The notes under the pieces: generated by a model
The model's database searches: none
Told to the model about the DNA's origin: nothing
What the model saw: the letters and a program-made list of their open reading frames with translations, nothing else
Assembly: GCA_947492175.1 (NCBI GenBank)
Contig: CANLMQ010000011.1
Span: forward strand, 62,001 to 126,000
Length of the DNA: 64,000 nt
DNA from: an uncultured Draconibacterium sp.
GTDB taxonomy: Bacteria; Bacteroidota; Bacteroidia; Bacteroidales; Prolixibacteraceae
Direction: 5' to 3'
Shown here: positions 32,837 to 41,842 of the stretch, piece by piece
Layout of the letters: each line of letters begins with the position of its first letter
Position numbering within the stretch: the first letter of the stretch is position 1
Position numbers and translations under genes: made by a program

Positions 32837-34489
32837 TTAAAAGATGCTGTATGATATTCCTGCTGCAATATCAAAAGTTGTTTTGGCGTACGTTTCATTA
32901 TATTTTCCAACGTCAGGATCAGTAAACTCAACAGTATCGTCTTTGTAGAATGTATTCAGAATTCCAAAATCGAAAGTAAGTTTATCTGTAATTTTCCACA
33001 TAAAACCACCTGCTAATGTCTTCGATGAATTTGTAAAACTAAAATCGCTCTGATAGTCAGGAGTTACACCATTTTGAGAAGTCAAACCTCCAACACTAAT
33101 GGCAAATTTATCGCTTAAATTAAACTGTAATCCCAAACCAAGTTCGTAATAATTTTTATCGATATCGCGCTGCACTTGTTGCCCGGTTGAGCGATACCTT
33201 ACATTGTATCCATAATCTACTCCTTTATCAAGGTACATGTTATATGATAACTGGGCTTCTAACCACTTCAATCCCCGATAACCGACACCGGCTGTAATAA
33301 TTCCGGGAACATCATAGCTGCCTTCGGCTCCATCAGGAAACAAGCCAAGATCGTCAACTTCTGTTTCGTTTTTTAAGGTCAGGCTAGTTTTATGTTCATA
33401 TTTCAGACCAATATTCCAATCTTCGTTTGGCGAAATATTAATACCAATAATTGGTGTCAATCCCATTCCTTTTTGCTTTGTGTCTACTTCACGGTCTTCC
33501 ATTGCTCCTGCTGTACCTGATAAAGTTTGTGCGGTTTCTTGCAATGTATTAGCCGTTGCCTGAAATGTTGGACTTGCAGCAACATAAGCACCATTTATCT
33601 GGTTCAAAGTCATCGCATCAATCATTGTCTGGTCCAGTCCCATTAATTTTAATCCAGCTTCAATTCCCCCTTTCATTGCGGCATCTATTTGATTAGCCGC
33701 TTCCAATTGACCCAGCGTATAACTACCTGCAACACTCAAATACGGAGAAAGAGTTTCTGGCATATTAGCCAAAGCCTGAGTTTGTGCAGCCAGTGTCCCA
33801 ACTGTTCCTGCCGCACCTGTCAACCATGCTGACGCCGGATTCATTTGCCCACCTGCCTGCAACATTACATTTCTAATTGCTCCTTCATAAGCATTCACTG
33901 AAGGCATAATACGAACTCCCCCATATACCGAGAAAATTTCATCAATAGCATAAGTTGCGCCTAGTTGAATTCCCCAGTAAGTTGAAGAACCATCAAACGA
34001 TAAATCTGCACTATATCCTGTTACACCTAACGCTGGATTTATCTGAGCTAAACCGGCTAAAGCAGGTACAGCTTTTGATATCGGAATTTCGAAAGAAGGC
34101 AAACCCCGGTCGAAAGTAGCGGTTCCTCCACCACCGACCGGACCAATTCCTAATGAAAATGCCCATTTGTCTTTTTTGTAAACTCCATATAAATCAGGAA
34201 ATACCGGGATTTTGGTTTCTCCTTTGTAATATCCATCGTTTAACAATGGAAATGTTGTATTTACTTCCCTATCCTGAAAAATAGTCTGGCTGTAAAAAGC
34301 AAAATGCCAACCATCTTCCATTTTTACCAATCCTGCAGGATTGTAAAAAACAGCATCAATTTCCAGAGCAGCATTTCTCGATAACATCCGGACATACTGT
34401 GCACTTTGATTGTAGTTAGTTAATAGTCCGCCCGCAAAGGCAACATTAAGCAGCATAGTACATGCCACAAGAAGTGTCAGTTTTTTCAT
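32837..34489 (-). CDS. OmpP1/FadL family outer-membrane transporter
   Basis: A 550-residue outer-membrane barrel from the ATG at 34489, where a normal signal peptide begins (MKKLTLLVACTMLLNVAFAG); the frame runs further up from an unlikely start. The FadL N-terminal hatch is present: LLTNYNQSAQYVRMLSRNAALEIDAVFYNPAG and EDGWHFAFYSQ. The C-terminal strands (NYYELGLGLQFNLSDKFAISVGGLTS, GGFMWKITDKLTFDFGI) end in ISYSIF with the expected aromatic residue. It probably moves hydrophobic substrates across the outer membrane. Residues about 206-334 are an unusual Ala/Gln/Thr/Leu-rich, mostly helical insertion that interrupts the barrel pattern. Confidence 0.9.
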   Translation of the reverse strand: MKKLTLLVACTMLLNVAFAGGLLTNYNQSAQYVRMLSRNAALEIDAVFYNPAGLVKMEDGWHFAFYSQTIFQDREVNTTFPLLNDGYYKGETKIPVFPDLYGVYKKDKWAFSLGIGPVGGGGTATFDRGLPSFEIPISKAVPALAGLAQINPALGVTGYSADLSFDGSSTYWGIQLGATYAIDEIFSVYGGVRIMPSVNAYEGAIRNVMLQAGGQMNPASAWLTGAAGTVGTLAAQTQALANMPETLSPYLSVAGSYTLGQLEAANQIDAAMKGGIEAGLKLMGLDQTMIDAMTLNQINGAYVAASPTFQATANTLQETAQTLSGTAGAMEDREVDTKQKGMGLTPIIGINISPNEDWNIGLKYEHKTSLTLKNETEVDDLGLFPDGAEGSYDVPGIITAGVGYRGLKWLEAQLSYNMYLDKGVDYGYNVRYRSTGQQVQRDIDKNYYELGLGLQFNLSDKFAISVGGLTSQNGVTPDYQSDFSFTNSSKTLAGGFMWKITDKLTFDFGILNTFYKDDTVEFTDPDVGKYNETYAKTTFDIAAGISYSIF

Positions 34490-34689
34490 AGATTCTATTT
34501 TAATAAAAGATTTTTTACTCCCATTTAACAAAAGTAATATTGGGACATAATACGGTTTAATAGTAGCTGATATCTGGATCACAAATTTAGAACTAATTTC
34601 CAATTACCAAAACTTCCTTTCTGATTTTCAATATTTTATGCATTTTTCGAATTATTTCGTCATTTATTCCATTATGTGCAAATAAAAAA

Positions 34690-34710
34690 CCCGAAGAATA
34701 AATCTTCGGG
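34690..34710 (-). terminator. Intrinsic terminator of lpdA
   Basis: CCCGAAGA (34690-34697), loop ATAAA, TCTTCGGG (34703-34710). On the minus strand a T run follows (complement of AAAAAA at 34684-34689). It lies 26 bp past the lpdA stop at 34736. Confidence 0.85.
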
Positions 34711-34735
34711 CTTCCAGTATTTAACAAAAATGTTT

Positions 34736-36127
34736 TTATATATGAATCACCTCATCATAAGCTGCTGCTGCGGCTTCCATAACAGCCTCACTCATGGTCG
34801 GATGCGGGTGAATTGTTTTTAATAATTCATGCCCTGTAATCTCCAGTTTTTTGGCAACCACTAATTCTGCGATCATTTCGGTTACGTTTCCGCCAATCAT
34901 ATGTGCTCCAAGCAATTCTCCATATTTGGCATCAAAAATCAGTTTTACAAAACCATCTTTCTGACCAGCGGCACTTGCCTTACCACTTGCGGAGTATGGG
35001 AATTTACCCACCTTTACTTCATAGCCTGCTTCTTTCGCCTTGGCCTCTGTTAGTCCAACTGACGAAACCTCAGGATTTGTATAGGTACATCCCGGAATAT
35101 TTCCATAATCAACAGGCTCTGGGTTTAATCCGGCAATTTTTTCGATACAGGTTATACCTTCGGCAGAAGCCACATGCGCCAATGCCGGCCCAGCAACAAT
35201 ATCGCCGATAGCGTAAACACCTTCAACATTTGTATTATAGAACTCATCTACTTTTACACGGCCCTGTTCGGTTTCAACACCCATCTCTTCCAGCCCAATA
35301 CCTTCTGTATTTGGTGCAATTCCAACAGCAGAAAGAACAACATCTGCTTCAACCACTTCTTCTCCTTTTTTTGTTTTTATGGTTACCTTACATTTATCGC
35401 CAGAAGTATCAACACTTTCAACCGAAGAACTTGTCATAACTTTCATCTTCGATTTTTTAAAGTTGCGTTCCAGCTGTTTGGCAACATCAACATCTTCATT
35501 AGGAACCAATGTTGGCATAAATTCAACCAAAGTAACTTTTGTTCCTATCGAATGATAAAAATAGGCAAACTCACTGCCAATTGCTCCGGAACCAACAACC
35601 ACCATACTTTCGGGTTGTTTATCGAGTGTTAATGCCTTACGATAACCAATAATTTTTGTACCATCCTGGGGTAAATTTGGCAATTCGCGCGAACGTGCAC
35701 CGGTAGCCAAAATAATGTGTTTTGCAGTATACGATGTCTTCTTTCCGGCATCATCGGTTACTTCAACAGTGTTTTTACCTGCTAATTTACCCCAGCCAAA
35801 AATCGATTCAACCTTATTCTTTTTGAACAAGAACTGAATACCTTTACTCATGCCATCGGCAACACCCCGACTGCGTTTTACCATGGCTTCAAAATCAGGT
35901 TTTACTTCTCCTTGTATTGAAACTCCGTAATCAGCAGCATGCACAGCATATTCGTAGGCTTGAGCACTTTTCAATAACGATTTTGTTGGGATACATCCCC
36001 AGTTCAAACAGATTCCACCAAGATTTTCTTTTTCAACTACAGCAACTTTAAATCCAAGCTGTGCAGCACGAATGGCAGTAACATATCCGCCAGGACCACT
36101 ACCTATAACTATAACATCGTAATTCAT
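34736..36127 (-). CDS. lpdA: Dihydrolipoyl dehydrogenase
   Basis: A 463-residue FAD flavoenzyme that reoxidises dihydrolipoamide in 2-oxoacid dehydrogenase or glycine cleavage complexes. FAD loop VIVIGSGPGGYVTAIRAAQLG (5-25), redox disulfide Cys40-LNWG-Cys45 in GGICLNWGCIPTKS, NAD-binding loop VVVGSGAIGSEFAYFYHSIG, second FAD motif VYAIGDIVAGPALAHVASAEG, and the catalytic His-Pro pair near the C-terminus (IHPHPTMSEAVMEA). No lipoyl domain is fused. No E1/E2 genes are adjacent, so the partner complex is encoded elsewhere. Confidence 0.97.
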   Translation of the reverse strand: MNYDVIVIGSGPGGYVTAIRAAQLGFKVAVVEKENLGGICLNWGCIPTKSLLKSAQAYEYAVHAADYGVSIQGEVKPDFEAMVKRSRGVADGMSKGIQFLFKKNKVESIFGWGKLAGKNTVEVTDDAGKKTSYTAKHIILATGARSRELPNLPQDGTKIIGYRKALTLDKQPESMVVVGSGAIGSEFAYFYHSIGTKVTLVEFMPTLVPNEDVDVAKQLERNFKKSKMKVMTSSSVESVDTSGDKCKVTIKTKKGEEVVEADVVLSAVGIAPNTEGIGLEEMGVETEQGRVKVDEFYNTNVEGVYAIGDIVAGPALAHVASAEGITCIEKIAGLNPEPVDYGNIPGCTYTNPEVSSVGLTEAKAKEAGYEVKVGKFPYSASGKASAAGQKDGFVKLIFDAKYGELLGAHMIGGNVTEMIAELVVAKKLEITGHELLKTIHPHPTMSEAVMEAAAAAYDEVIHI

Positions 36128-36310
36128 TATACTTATGATTTTATTGAATTTTATTTTAAGTAACTAACACCTCTGACAAAGAAAGGTTTTACAAAATTAT
36201 TTCTTTTCAATCAAATAGAATCCTGTTGTATGTGGTATACAAACAAGCCTGCTCTGCAACTTCAATTATAACAACGTTTTTAATTGAGCAGTTCTTTTTC
36301 CCTTCCGATT

Positions 36311-37423
36311 CTATTTTAATTTAGAATACAAACTGAGCAACTCTCCTGCAGCTATAAACGAACTCATTTTATCTGTTAAAACGTAACTTTCCAAAACCTT
36401 TAATTTCTCTTTAATTTCAGGATGGTCATAAAAATTACGTTTCAAATTTTCTTCAATGGTTTCATGCATCCAATAGGTTGACTGCTCGTTACGTTTTTTA
36501 TAAAAATAACCATTCTCCATTGTCTGCTTTTTGTACTTCTCTACTTGTCCCCAAATTTTATCAATTCCTGTTTTATGAAAAGCAGAACAGGTTACAACTC
36601 CCGGATCCCAATCCGACTCTTTTTTAGGAAACAAATGAATGGCGTTTTTATACTGAACCTGTGCCATTTGAGCTCTTTCAACATTATTTCCATCGGCTTT
36701 ATTTATGGCAATCAAATCAGCCATTTCCATAATACCGCGCTTAATCCCCTGCAACTCGTCGCCGGCGCCTGCCAACATCAATAATAAAAAGAAATCAGTC
36801 ATAGAATGTACCGCAGTTTCGCTTTGTCCAACCCCAACAGTTTCTATTAATATATGATTGAACCCGGCAGCCTCGCACAAAATAATTGTTTCGCGTGTTT
36901 TGCGTGCCACGCCTCCAAGCGATCCTGCCGACGGACTGGGACGAATATAAGCATTACTGTCGCCCGACAGTTCCTCCATACGCGTTTTATCGCCCAAAAT
37001 ACTTCCTTTGGTACGTTCGCTACTCGGATCGATTGCAAGAACCGCCAACTTATCGCCTCTACCGGTGATGTATTTACCAAAGGCTTCAATAAAGGTACTT
37101 TTCCCTACTCCAGGAACTCCGGTAATTCCAATTCGGATGGAATTACCACTGTGAGGCAGGCATTTTGTAATAATTTCCTGTGCTAGTTTCTGGTGCTCAC
37201 TTTTTGAGCTTTCTACCAAAGTAACAGCTTTACTTAGTAGTGTTATATCGCCATTAAGTATTCCCGTTACATATTCATCGGCCGAATGTAATTTTCGCTT
37301 CTTTTTTAAAAATCGTTTAACCGAATCATTGCTAACCGACTCCGGCTGTGCTATACCGCTGTTTACTTTTAATCCTTCAAATTCAGGATTATTTTCAATA
37401 TGGTGATTATCTTTTTCTGACAT
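36311..37423 (-). CDS. meaB: Methylmalonyl-CoA mutase-associated GTPase MeaB
   Basis: A 370-residue G3E-family P-loop GTPase that protects and loads adenosylcobalamin in methylmalonyl-CoA mutase. Walker A GITGVPGVGKSTFIEAFG, the switch region IDPSSERTKGSILGDKTRMEEL, IETVGVGQSETAVHSMTDFFLLLMLAGAGDELQGIKRG and the guanine motif INKADG are all intact, and the C-terminal helical dimerisation arm is present. The N-terminus is about 40 residues longer than in short members, of variable sequence. The mutase genes are not in the window. It is separated by 183 bp from lpdA. Confidence 0.96.
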   Translation of the reverse strand: MSEKDNHHIENNPEFEGLKVNSGIAQPESVSNDSVKRFLKKKRKLHSADEYVTGILNGDITLLSKAVTLVESSKSEHQKLAQEIITKCLPHSGNSIRIGITGVPGVGKSTFIEAFGKYITGRGDKLAVLAIDPSSERTKGSILGDKTRMEELSGDSNAYIRPSPSAGSLGGVARKTRETIILCEAAGFNHILIETVGVGQSETAVHSMTDFFLLLMLAGAGDELQGIKRGIMEMADLIAINKADGNNVERAQMAQVQYKNAIHLFPKKESDWDPGVVTCSAFHKTGIDKIWGQVEKYKKQTMENGYFYKKRNEQSTYWMHETIEENLKRNFYDHPEIKEKLKVLESYVLTDKMSSFIAAGELLSLYSKLK

Positions 37424-37459
37424 TAAGAATAATTTTGGGCAATAAAAGTACGCAAAAAA

Positions 37460-37492
37460 GAAGGTGCTGCAAATTACAATTGCAACACCTTC
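37460..37492 (-). terminator. Intrinsic terminator of the DUF1573 gene
   Basis: GAAGGTGCTGCAA (37460-37472) pairs with TTGCAACACCTTC (37480-37492) with one mismatch. On the minus strand the stem is followed by T residues (complement of the AAAAAA just before 37460). It lies 27 bp past the stop at 37519. Confidence 0.75.
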
Positions 37493-37518
37493 CCATATTA
37501 TTGAACTTAAATAAACTT

Positions 37519-38613
37519 TTATCCTTGAGGAACAATTATATTGCTCGAAATTCGCAATGTTGATGTTGGTGTTTTCGGATCGTTTGTTATAACGGTAATC
37601 GATTTACTTTGACGTCCACGTTTTCCGCGAGAATCAAAAGTTACTTTAATCGGAGCTGTTTCTCCGGGTGCAATAATCTTTGTTGAAGGAGCAACCGCAG
37701 TACAACCACAAGATGAGCGCACTCTGCGAATAAGCAAATCAGACTTACCATTATTAGTTAAAGAGAAAGTATGCTCTTTCTTGTCTCCTTGTTTCATTTC
37801 CCCAAAATCGAATGTTTTTGGCTCGAAAGAAGCAACAGGCGCATCAGCCAACTGCTCTGGAGTTAATTTCGAGAAATCTTCCTCTATTGTTGCACTTACA
37901 CCAATTGAACTTTTATAGTCTTTACTTCCATCTAACGACAAGTAAATACGATGCGAAGCAAAACCATACGTATTAGCAGCTTTTGTATCGTAAGTAACGA
38001 TAACTTTTCCACGTCCGTTTGCAGGTATTGTTGTAGGTTCGGCTGTTGCAGTTAAATGTTTTGGCACTGTACGGAATCCTACTTCAACTGGTTTATCTGT
38101 ATCATTTACCAACTCCAGCTCTTTTGTGACTACATCACCCTGCGTAAGTTTGGCAAATGAAAGATAATTTGATTTTACCCTAAGTGCACCTATCTTACGA
38201 GGAAACTGTTCTGCCAATGTTTTTTCGCGAGGTTCAACCTTTCCTGTAATACGCAAAACAACTGTTTTTACTTCAGCATTCGATGTTACTGTTACAGATT
38301 TATTAAAAGATCCCGGACGGTTTTTAGGATTATAACTTACTTTAATCTCTCCTTCTGCACCCGGAGCCACAGGTTCGCGTGTCCATTTTGGAGTTGTACA
38401 TCCGCAAGATGCACGTACATTTGAAAGTATTAGAGGCGCATCACCTTCATTCTTAAAAGTGAAAGTGGTTGTTTGAGATCCGTCTGATTCTTTAAAAGAA
38501 CCAAAATCATGTGTTTTTTCTTCAAATGAAATTTTTGCTACTCCTTGTGCCATTACTGTTCCTACAGCACACACAAAAGAAAATATTGCAATCAGTTGTA
38601 AAAATCGTTTCAT
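37519..38613 (-). CDS. DUF1573 domain protein (two repeats), secreted
   Basis: A 364-residue exported protein, start chosen at the ATG at 38613 with signal MKRFLQLIAIFSFVCAVGTVMAQ; the frame is open another 28 codons upstream without a signal. It has two DUF1573 Ig-like domains, each with the signature around Cys-Gly-Cys: RASCGCTTPKWTREPVAPG near residue 68 and RSSCGCTAVAPSTKIIAPGE near residue 315, and a middle ASPM/Hydin-like domain without it. These are common Bacteroidota periplasmic or surface proteins of unknown function. Confidence 0.88.
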   Translation of the reverse strand: MKRFLQLIAIFSFVCAVGTVMAQGVAKISFEEKTHDFGSFKESDGSQTTTFTFKNEGDAPLILSNVRASCGCTTPKWTREPVAPGAEGEIKVSYNPKNRPGSFNKSVTVTSNAEVKTVVLRITGKVEPREKTLAEQFPRKIGALRVKSNYLSFAKLTQGDVVTKELELVNDTDKPVEVGFRTVPKHLTATAEPTTIPANGRGKVIVTYDTKAANTYGFASHRIYLSLDGSKDYKSSIGVSATIEEDFSKLTPEQLADAPVASFEPKTFDFGEMKQGDKKEHTFSLTNNGKSDLLIRRVRSSCGCTAVAPSTKIIAPGETAPIKVTFDSRGKRGRQSKSITVITNDPKTPTSTLRISSNIIVPQG

Positions 38614-38775
38614 AATTAAATACTTAAATTTGTTCGTTGAGTTTGTTATCCGAAAACAAATGTAAGAATGCTTTTTTACAAGAAGTGTTAATCGCATTCA
38701 ATATTTTGTTAACGAGTTGTTAACTGCAGGTTACAACTAAAAAATTGTGTAGTTTCGTTATTAATCAACGTATGT

Positions 38776-40041
38776 ATGAAGGGCAAAGCACTAAAATATA
38801 TTATTTTACTGGCTACTGTTTCAATTGCCGGTGTTTTTTTAATTCAGTTTTCATTTATAAAAAGCTCCTACAACATTTCAAACGAGAAATTTAAGGAAAG
38901 TGCAAGTGTAGCTTTAAAAGAAGTGGCATGGCAGATTTTACTGGCTACCGGAAGCACCGAAAATTTTGACAGTATTACTCCTGTTGAAATTATTTCGAGC
39001 AGCATTTACCTGGTAAACGTGGGAATAGCTATTGATAAAGACCTACTGAAACTGAATTTAATGCGGGAACTAAAAAAACACGAAATTTATAACGATTTTG
39101 AATTTGCCATTTTTAATCCCACCGAAGAACAAATGGACGAAGGAACTTTAGTTTCTCTGAATTCCGAAGAAAAAAAATCGGTTTACACCTTTCCGGTAAA
39201 CGAAAAATACACAAATTATTTTGGTATCCATTTCCCCGACCGGTCGTCGTATTTTAATTCGCGGCTTTCCATTTGGTATTTCTTAACCGTGCTGCTTGTA
39301 TTGGTTGTTTTCTTTTTTGGCTACACACTTACTGTTATTATCAGACAGCGACAATTATCCGAGATTCAAAAAAACTTTGTAAATAACCTTACCCACGAAC
39401 TAAAAACCCCAATTTCGGCAATTGCACTTTCGGCAAATGTTATTAATGACAAAAGAATATTAGAGGACCCAAAACGTTTGTTTGAATACACCCGAATTAT
39501 TCAGGAACAGAATACACGCTTGTCAAAAAATGTGGAAAAAGTACTAAACCTGGCATCCATCGAAAAAAACAGAATAAAACTAAACCTCGAAAAATTTGAA
39601 ATTCACTCGTTTCTTCATGAATCAATTGAAATTTTTAAACATTCAACTTCAGGACAAAAAGCTGTATTAACAATCAGGATGAGTAAAAAACCAACCTTTA
39701 TTATTGCCGACAAATTTCACTTTGCTAACCTGCTTTCCAATATTCTTGAAAATGCCGTAAAATATTGCGAACAAACTCCTGAGATACTAATTTCGCTTAA
39801 ACAGAAAAAAAACAGCTTTGAATTAAGTTTTGCCGATAACGGTATTGGAATCCCACGCGAATACCGAAAAAAAATATTTAAAAAATTTTACAGGATTCCC
39901 ACAGGAAATGTACACAATGTAAAGGGATTTGGACTGGGGCTCGACTACGTTCACAAAATTGTTAAAGCCCACAAATGGAAAATTAAAGTTGAGGAAAATC
40001 CAAAAGGAGGAAGTATTTTTACACTTATCATTCCCAATTAA
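38776..40041 (+). CDS. Sensor histidine kinase
   Basis: A 421-residue membrane histidine kinase. TM1 about residues 8-26, an extracytoplasmic sensor of about 140 residues, TM2 about 167-188. Then HisKA with phospho-acceptor His207 in NNLTHELKTPISAIALS, and HATPase_c with ANLLSNILENAVKYC (N box), ADNGIGIP (G1) and GFGLGLDYVHKI (G2). The sensor domain is not recognised. The response regulator starts 4 bp after the stop, so the two form one system; the signal is unknown. Confidence 0.94.
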   Translation: MKGKALKYIILLATVSIAGVFLIQFSFIKSSYNISNEKFKESASVALKEVAWQILLATGSTENFDSITPVEIISSSIYLVNVGIAIDKDLLKLNLMRELKKHEIYNDFEFAIFNPTEEQMDEGTLVSLNSEEKKSVYTFPVNEKYTNYFGIHFPDRSSYFNSRLSIWYFLTVLLVLVVFFFGYTLTVIIRQRQLSEIQKNFVNNLTHELKTPISAIALSANVINDKRILEDPKRLFEYTRIIQEQNTRLSKNVEKVLNLASIEKNRIKLNLEKFEIHSFLHESIEIFKHSTSGQKAVLTIRMSKKPTFIIADKFHFANLLSNILENAVKYCEQTPEILISLKQKKNSFELSFADNGIGIPREYRKKIFKKFYRIPTGNVHNVKGFGLGLDYVHKIVKAHKWKIKVEENPKGGSIFTLIIPN

Positions 40042-40045
40042 AATT

Positions 40046-40756
40046 ATGAGTAATAACGAATTTAAAATATTGCTGGTTGAAGACGATGAAGCACTTCGCT
40101 TTATTGTAAAAGATAATTTAGAACAAAATGCGTACAATGTTCAGGTAGCAGAAAATGGAGCAATTGCCCTTGAACTTTTTGAAAACAACCAATTCGACCT
40201 GATTGTTTTAGATGTTATGTTACCTAAAATCGACGGTTTTCAGGTAGCTGAGAAAATTAGAAAAACCAATGAGCAGATACCTATTATTTTTCTTACGGCA
40301 CGAAGCATGACCGAAGATAAAATACTTGGACTTACTATTGGCGGCGACGATTATATTCCAAAACCATTCAGTATGGAAGAGTTGTTGCTGAAAATTAAAA
40401 TATTTTTAAAACGCAGTCAATCGCAACCAGTTACAAATGGTTCGGTTTCAAACACAATACAAATCGGAAGTTTCGATTTTAATTCAGACGATTTATCGTT
40501 AACATTCGATGGCACAGTTCGTACACTTACCCTAAAAGAAGCCGAATTGATTCGCTATTTTGCTGAAAATGCGAATAAAGTTTTGAGCAGAAATGAAATT
40601 TTGGAAAAAGTATGGGGCTCCGACGATTATTTTCTGGGCCGTAGTCTTGATGTTTTTATTTCGCGTTTGCGTAAATATTTTAAGGCCGACCCTGCCGTAA
40701 AAATTACCAACCTGCATGGAATTGGTTTTCGCTTTTCAGTAAAAAAAGAGAACTAA
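40046..40756 (+). CDS. OmpR-family response regulator
   Basis: A 236-residue response regulator from the ATG at 40046; a longer frame running back into the kinase gene is not needed. Receiver domain residues 1-120 with the acidic pair Asp13/Asp14 (LVEDDEA), phospho-acceptor Asp56 (LIVLDVMLP), Thr in IIFLTARS and Lys in DDYIPKPF. The winged-helix DNA-binding domain at about 135-236 includes LTLKEAELIRYF and NLHGIGFRF. Cognate partner of the kinase just upstream. Targets cannot be told from the window; the small TauE/SafE gene starts 21 bp downstream. Confidence 0.95.
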   Translation: MSNNEFKILLVEDDEALRFIVKDNLEQNAYNVQVAENGAIALELFENNQFDLIVLDVMLPKIDGFQVAEKIRKTNEQIPIIFLTARSMTEDKILGLTIGGDDYIPKPFSMEELLLKIKIFLKRSQSQPVTNGSVSNTIQIGSFDFNSDDLSLTFDGTVRTLTLKEAELIRYFAENANKVLSRNEILEKVWGSDDYFLGRSLDVFISRLRKYFKADPAVKITNLHGIGFRFSVKKEN

Positions 40757-40777
40757 AACAAAATAACAGCAAAAAAA

Positions 40778-41146
40778 ATGACAGCAACACAACTAATTAT
40801 ATTGATTGTAATCGGAATTTTATCAGGAATACTGGCAGGTGTTTTTGGGGTTGGAGGTGCCATTATTGTAATACCTGCTCTGGTATTTATTTTGGGGCTT
40901 TCGCAACATGAAGCCCAAGGTACCAGCCTGGCTTTTATGCTGCCTCCTGTTGGCATTCTGGCTACCTGGAATTATTGGAAAGCAGGCCACGTAAACTGGA
41001 AAATTGCACTTGTACTTTCTCTAACTTTTGTTCTGGGCGCCTGGTTAGGTTCGCATTTTTCGTTGAATATTTCAGACCGGTCGCTGCGAAGAGCATTTGG
41101 AGTGCTTATGATTATAATGGCTTTGAAAATGATTTTTTCGAAATGA
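40778..41146 (+). CDS. Half-size TauE/SafE family membrane protein
   Basis: A 122-residue inner-membrane protein with about four helices. It matches one half of the TauE/SafE (sulfite exporter-like) family: GILAGVFGVGGAIIVIPALVFILGLSQHEAQGTSLAFMLPPVGILATWNY, then GAWLGSHF and a short last helix ending IMALKMIFSK. Full-length members have two such halves, so this one probably works as a dimer. The anion substrate is unknown. It lies 21 bp after the response regulator and may be in its operon. Confidence 0.88.
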   Translation: MTATQLIILIVIGILSGILAGVFGVGGAIIVIPALVFILGLSQHEAQGTSLAFMLPPVGILATWNYWKAGHVNWKIALVLSLTFVLGAWLGSHFSLNISDRSLRRAFGVLMIIMALKMIFSK

Positions 41147-41210
41147 TAAACAATTGGTTCTGAGTTTTTAATGTATAAATTCGCTTTTCTGATAAAAAAG
41201 AGTTCAACTT

Positions 41211-41241
41211 TTTGGAAGAATTAAAAAAAGCACTATTTTTG
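41211..41241 (+). promoter_or_regulatory. Bacteroidota-type promoter for rpmH
   Basis: TTTG (41211-41214), 19 bases, TATTTTTG (41234-41241). This is a full match to the housekeeping consensus TTTG-N19-TAnnTTTG. The ATG of rpmH follows 42 bp later. Confidence 0.75.
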
Positions 41242-41283
41242 CAGTCCGAAAATTGAATAGATAACAAGTAAAACTTTATAGAA

Positions 41284-41445
41284 ATGAGTAAAAGAACATT
41301 TCAACCATCAAATAGAAAAAGAAAGAACAAGCACGGGTTCAGAGATAGAATGTCAACTGTAAGCGGACAAAAAGTAATTAAAGCCCGTAGAGCAAAAGGA
41401 AGAAAGAAATTGTCTGTTTCAGACGAACCAAGACATAAAAGGTAG
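41284..41445 (+). CDS. rpmH: 50S ribosomal protein bL34
   Basis: A 53-residue, very basic ribosomal protein of the large subunit. It starts MSKRTFQPSNRKRKNKHGFR and continues with DRMSTVSGQKVIKARRAKGR, both hallmark bL34 segments; the last dozen residues (LSVSDEPRHKR) are the short tail usual in Bacteroidota. It has its own consensus promoter (41211-41241) and terminator (41473-41501). The usual neighbours rnpA and dnaA are not next to it, as often in this phylum. Confidence 0.97.
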   Translation: MSKRTFQPSNRKRKNKHGFRDRMSTVSGQKVIKARRAKGRKKLSVSDEPRHKR

Positions 41446-41472
41446 TTACTATCTTTAAAGACTTTTTGCGGA

Positions 41473-41501
41473 AAGGTAAGGAATACAATTCTTTACCTTT
41501 T
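41473..41501 (+). terminator. Intrinsic terminator of rpmH
   Basis: AAAGGTAAGGAAT (41473-41485), loop ACA, ATTCTTTACCTTT (41489-41501), paired throughout with one G-U, followed by TCGTG. The 28 bp after the rpmH stop lead into it. The following stretch to 41842 (about 340 bp) holds no gene; only a -7-like TATTTTTG (41809-41816) before the PASTA gene is seen. Confidence 0.75.
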
Positions 41502-41842
41502 CGTGTTTATAGATATTTGTTGTTGCCACGAATAAAAAAAACGGGTCCATAAAGGTGTCTCGTTTAATTAAAAAAACAGATATTTTCTAAAATAAAAAAC
41601 TGCAAACCCATTCTTGCTTATTTTAGCTCAAGCAAGAAGAAATACAAACACAATAAAATCAAAATCTGAAATAGCCTATTTCTCTGAAACAGTTGCTAAA
41701 TAAAGTAATCCTAAGTACACTCAATATCAAAAGCCGGATAAATGCTATTTATTTCAATTTTGACCATTGATTATTGGTTCTTTTTCTTTCAACATACTTT
41801 TTTTGATTTATTTTTGTTTCCTTATTAAAGATCAACATTGAA

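Noticed and set aside
36192..36199. TAATTTTG box on the minus strand upstream of lpdA
   Set aside because: No -33 TTG/TTTG at 18-21 bases; the nearest is 12 bases away, so it is not listed as a promoter.
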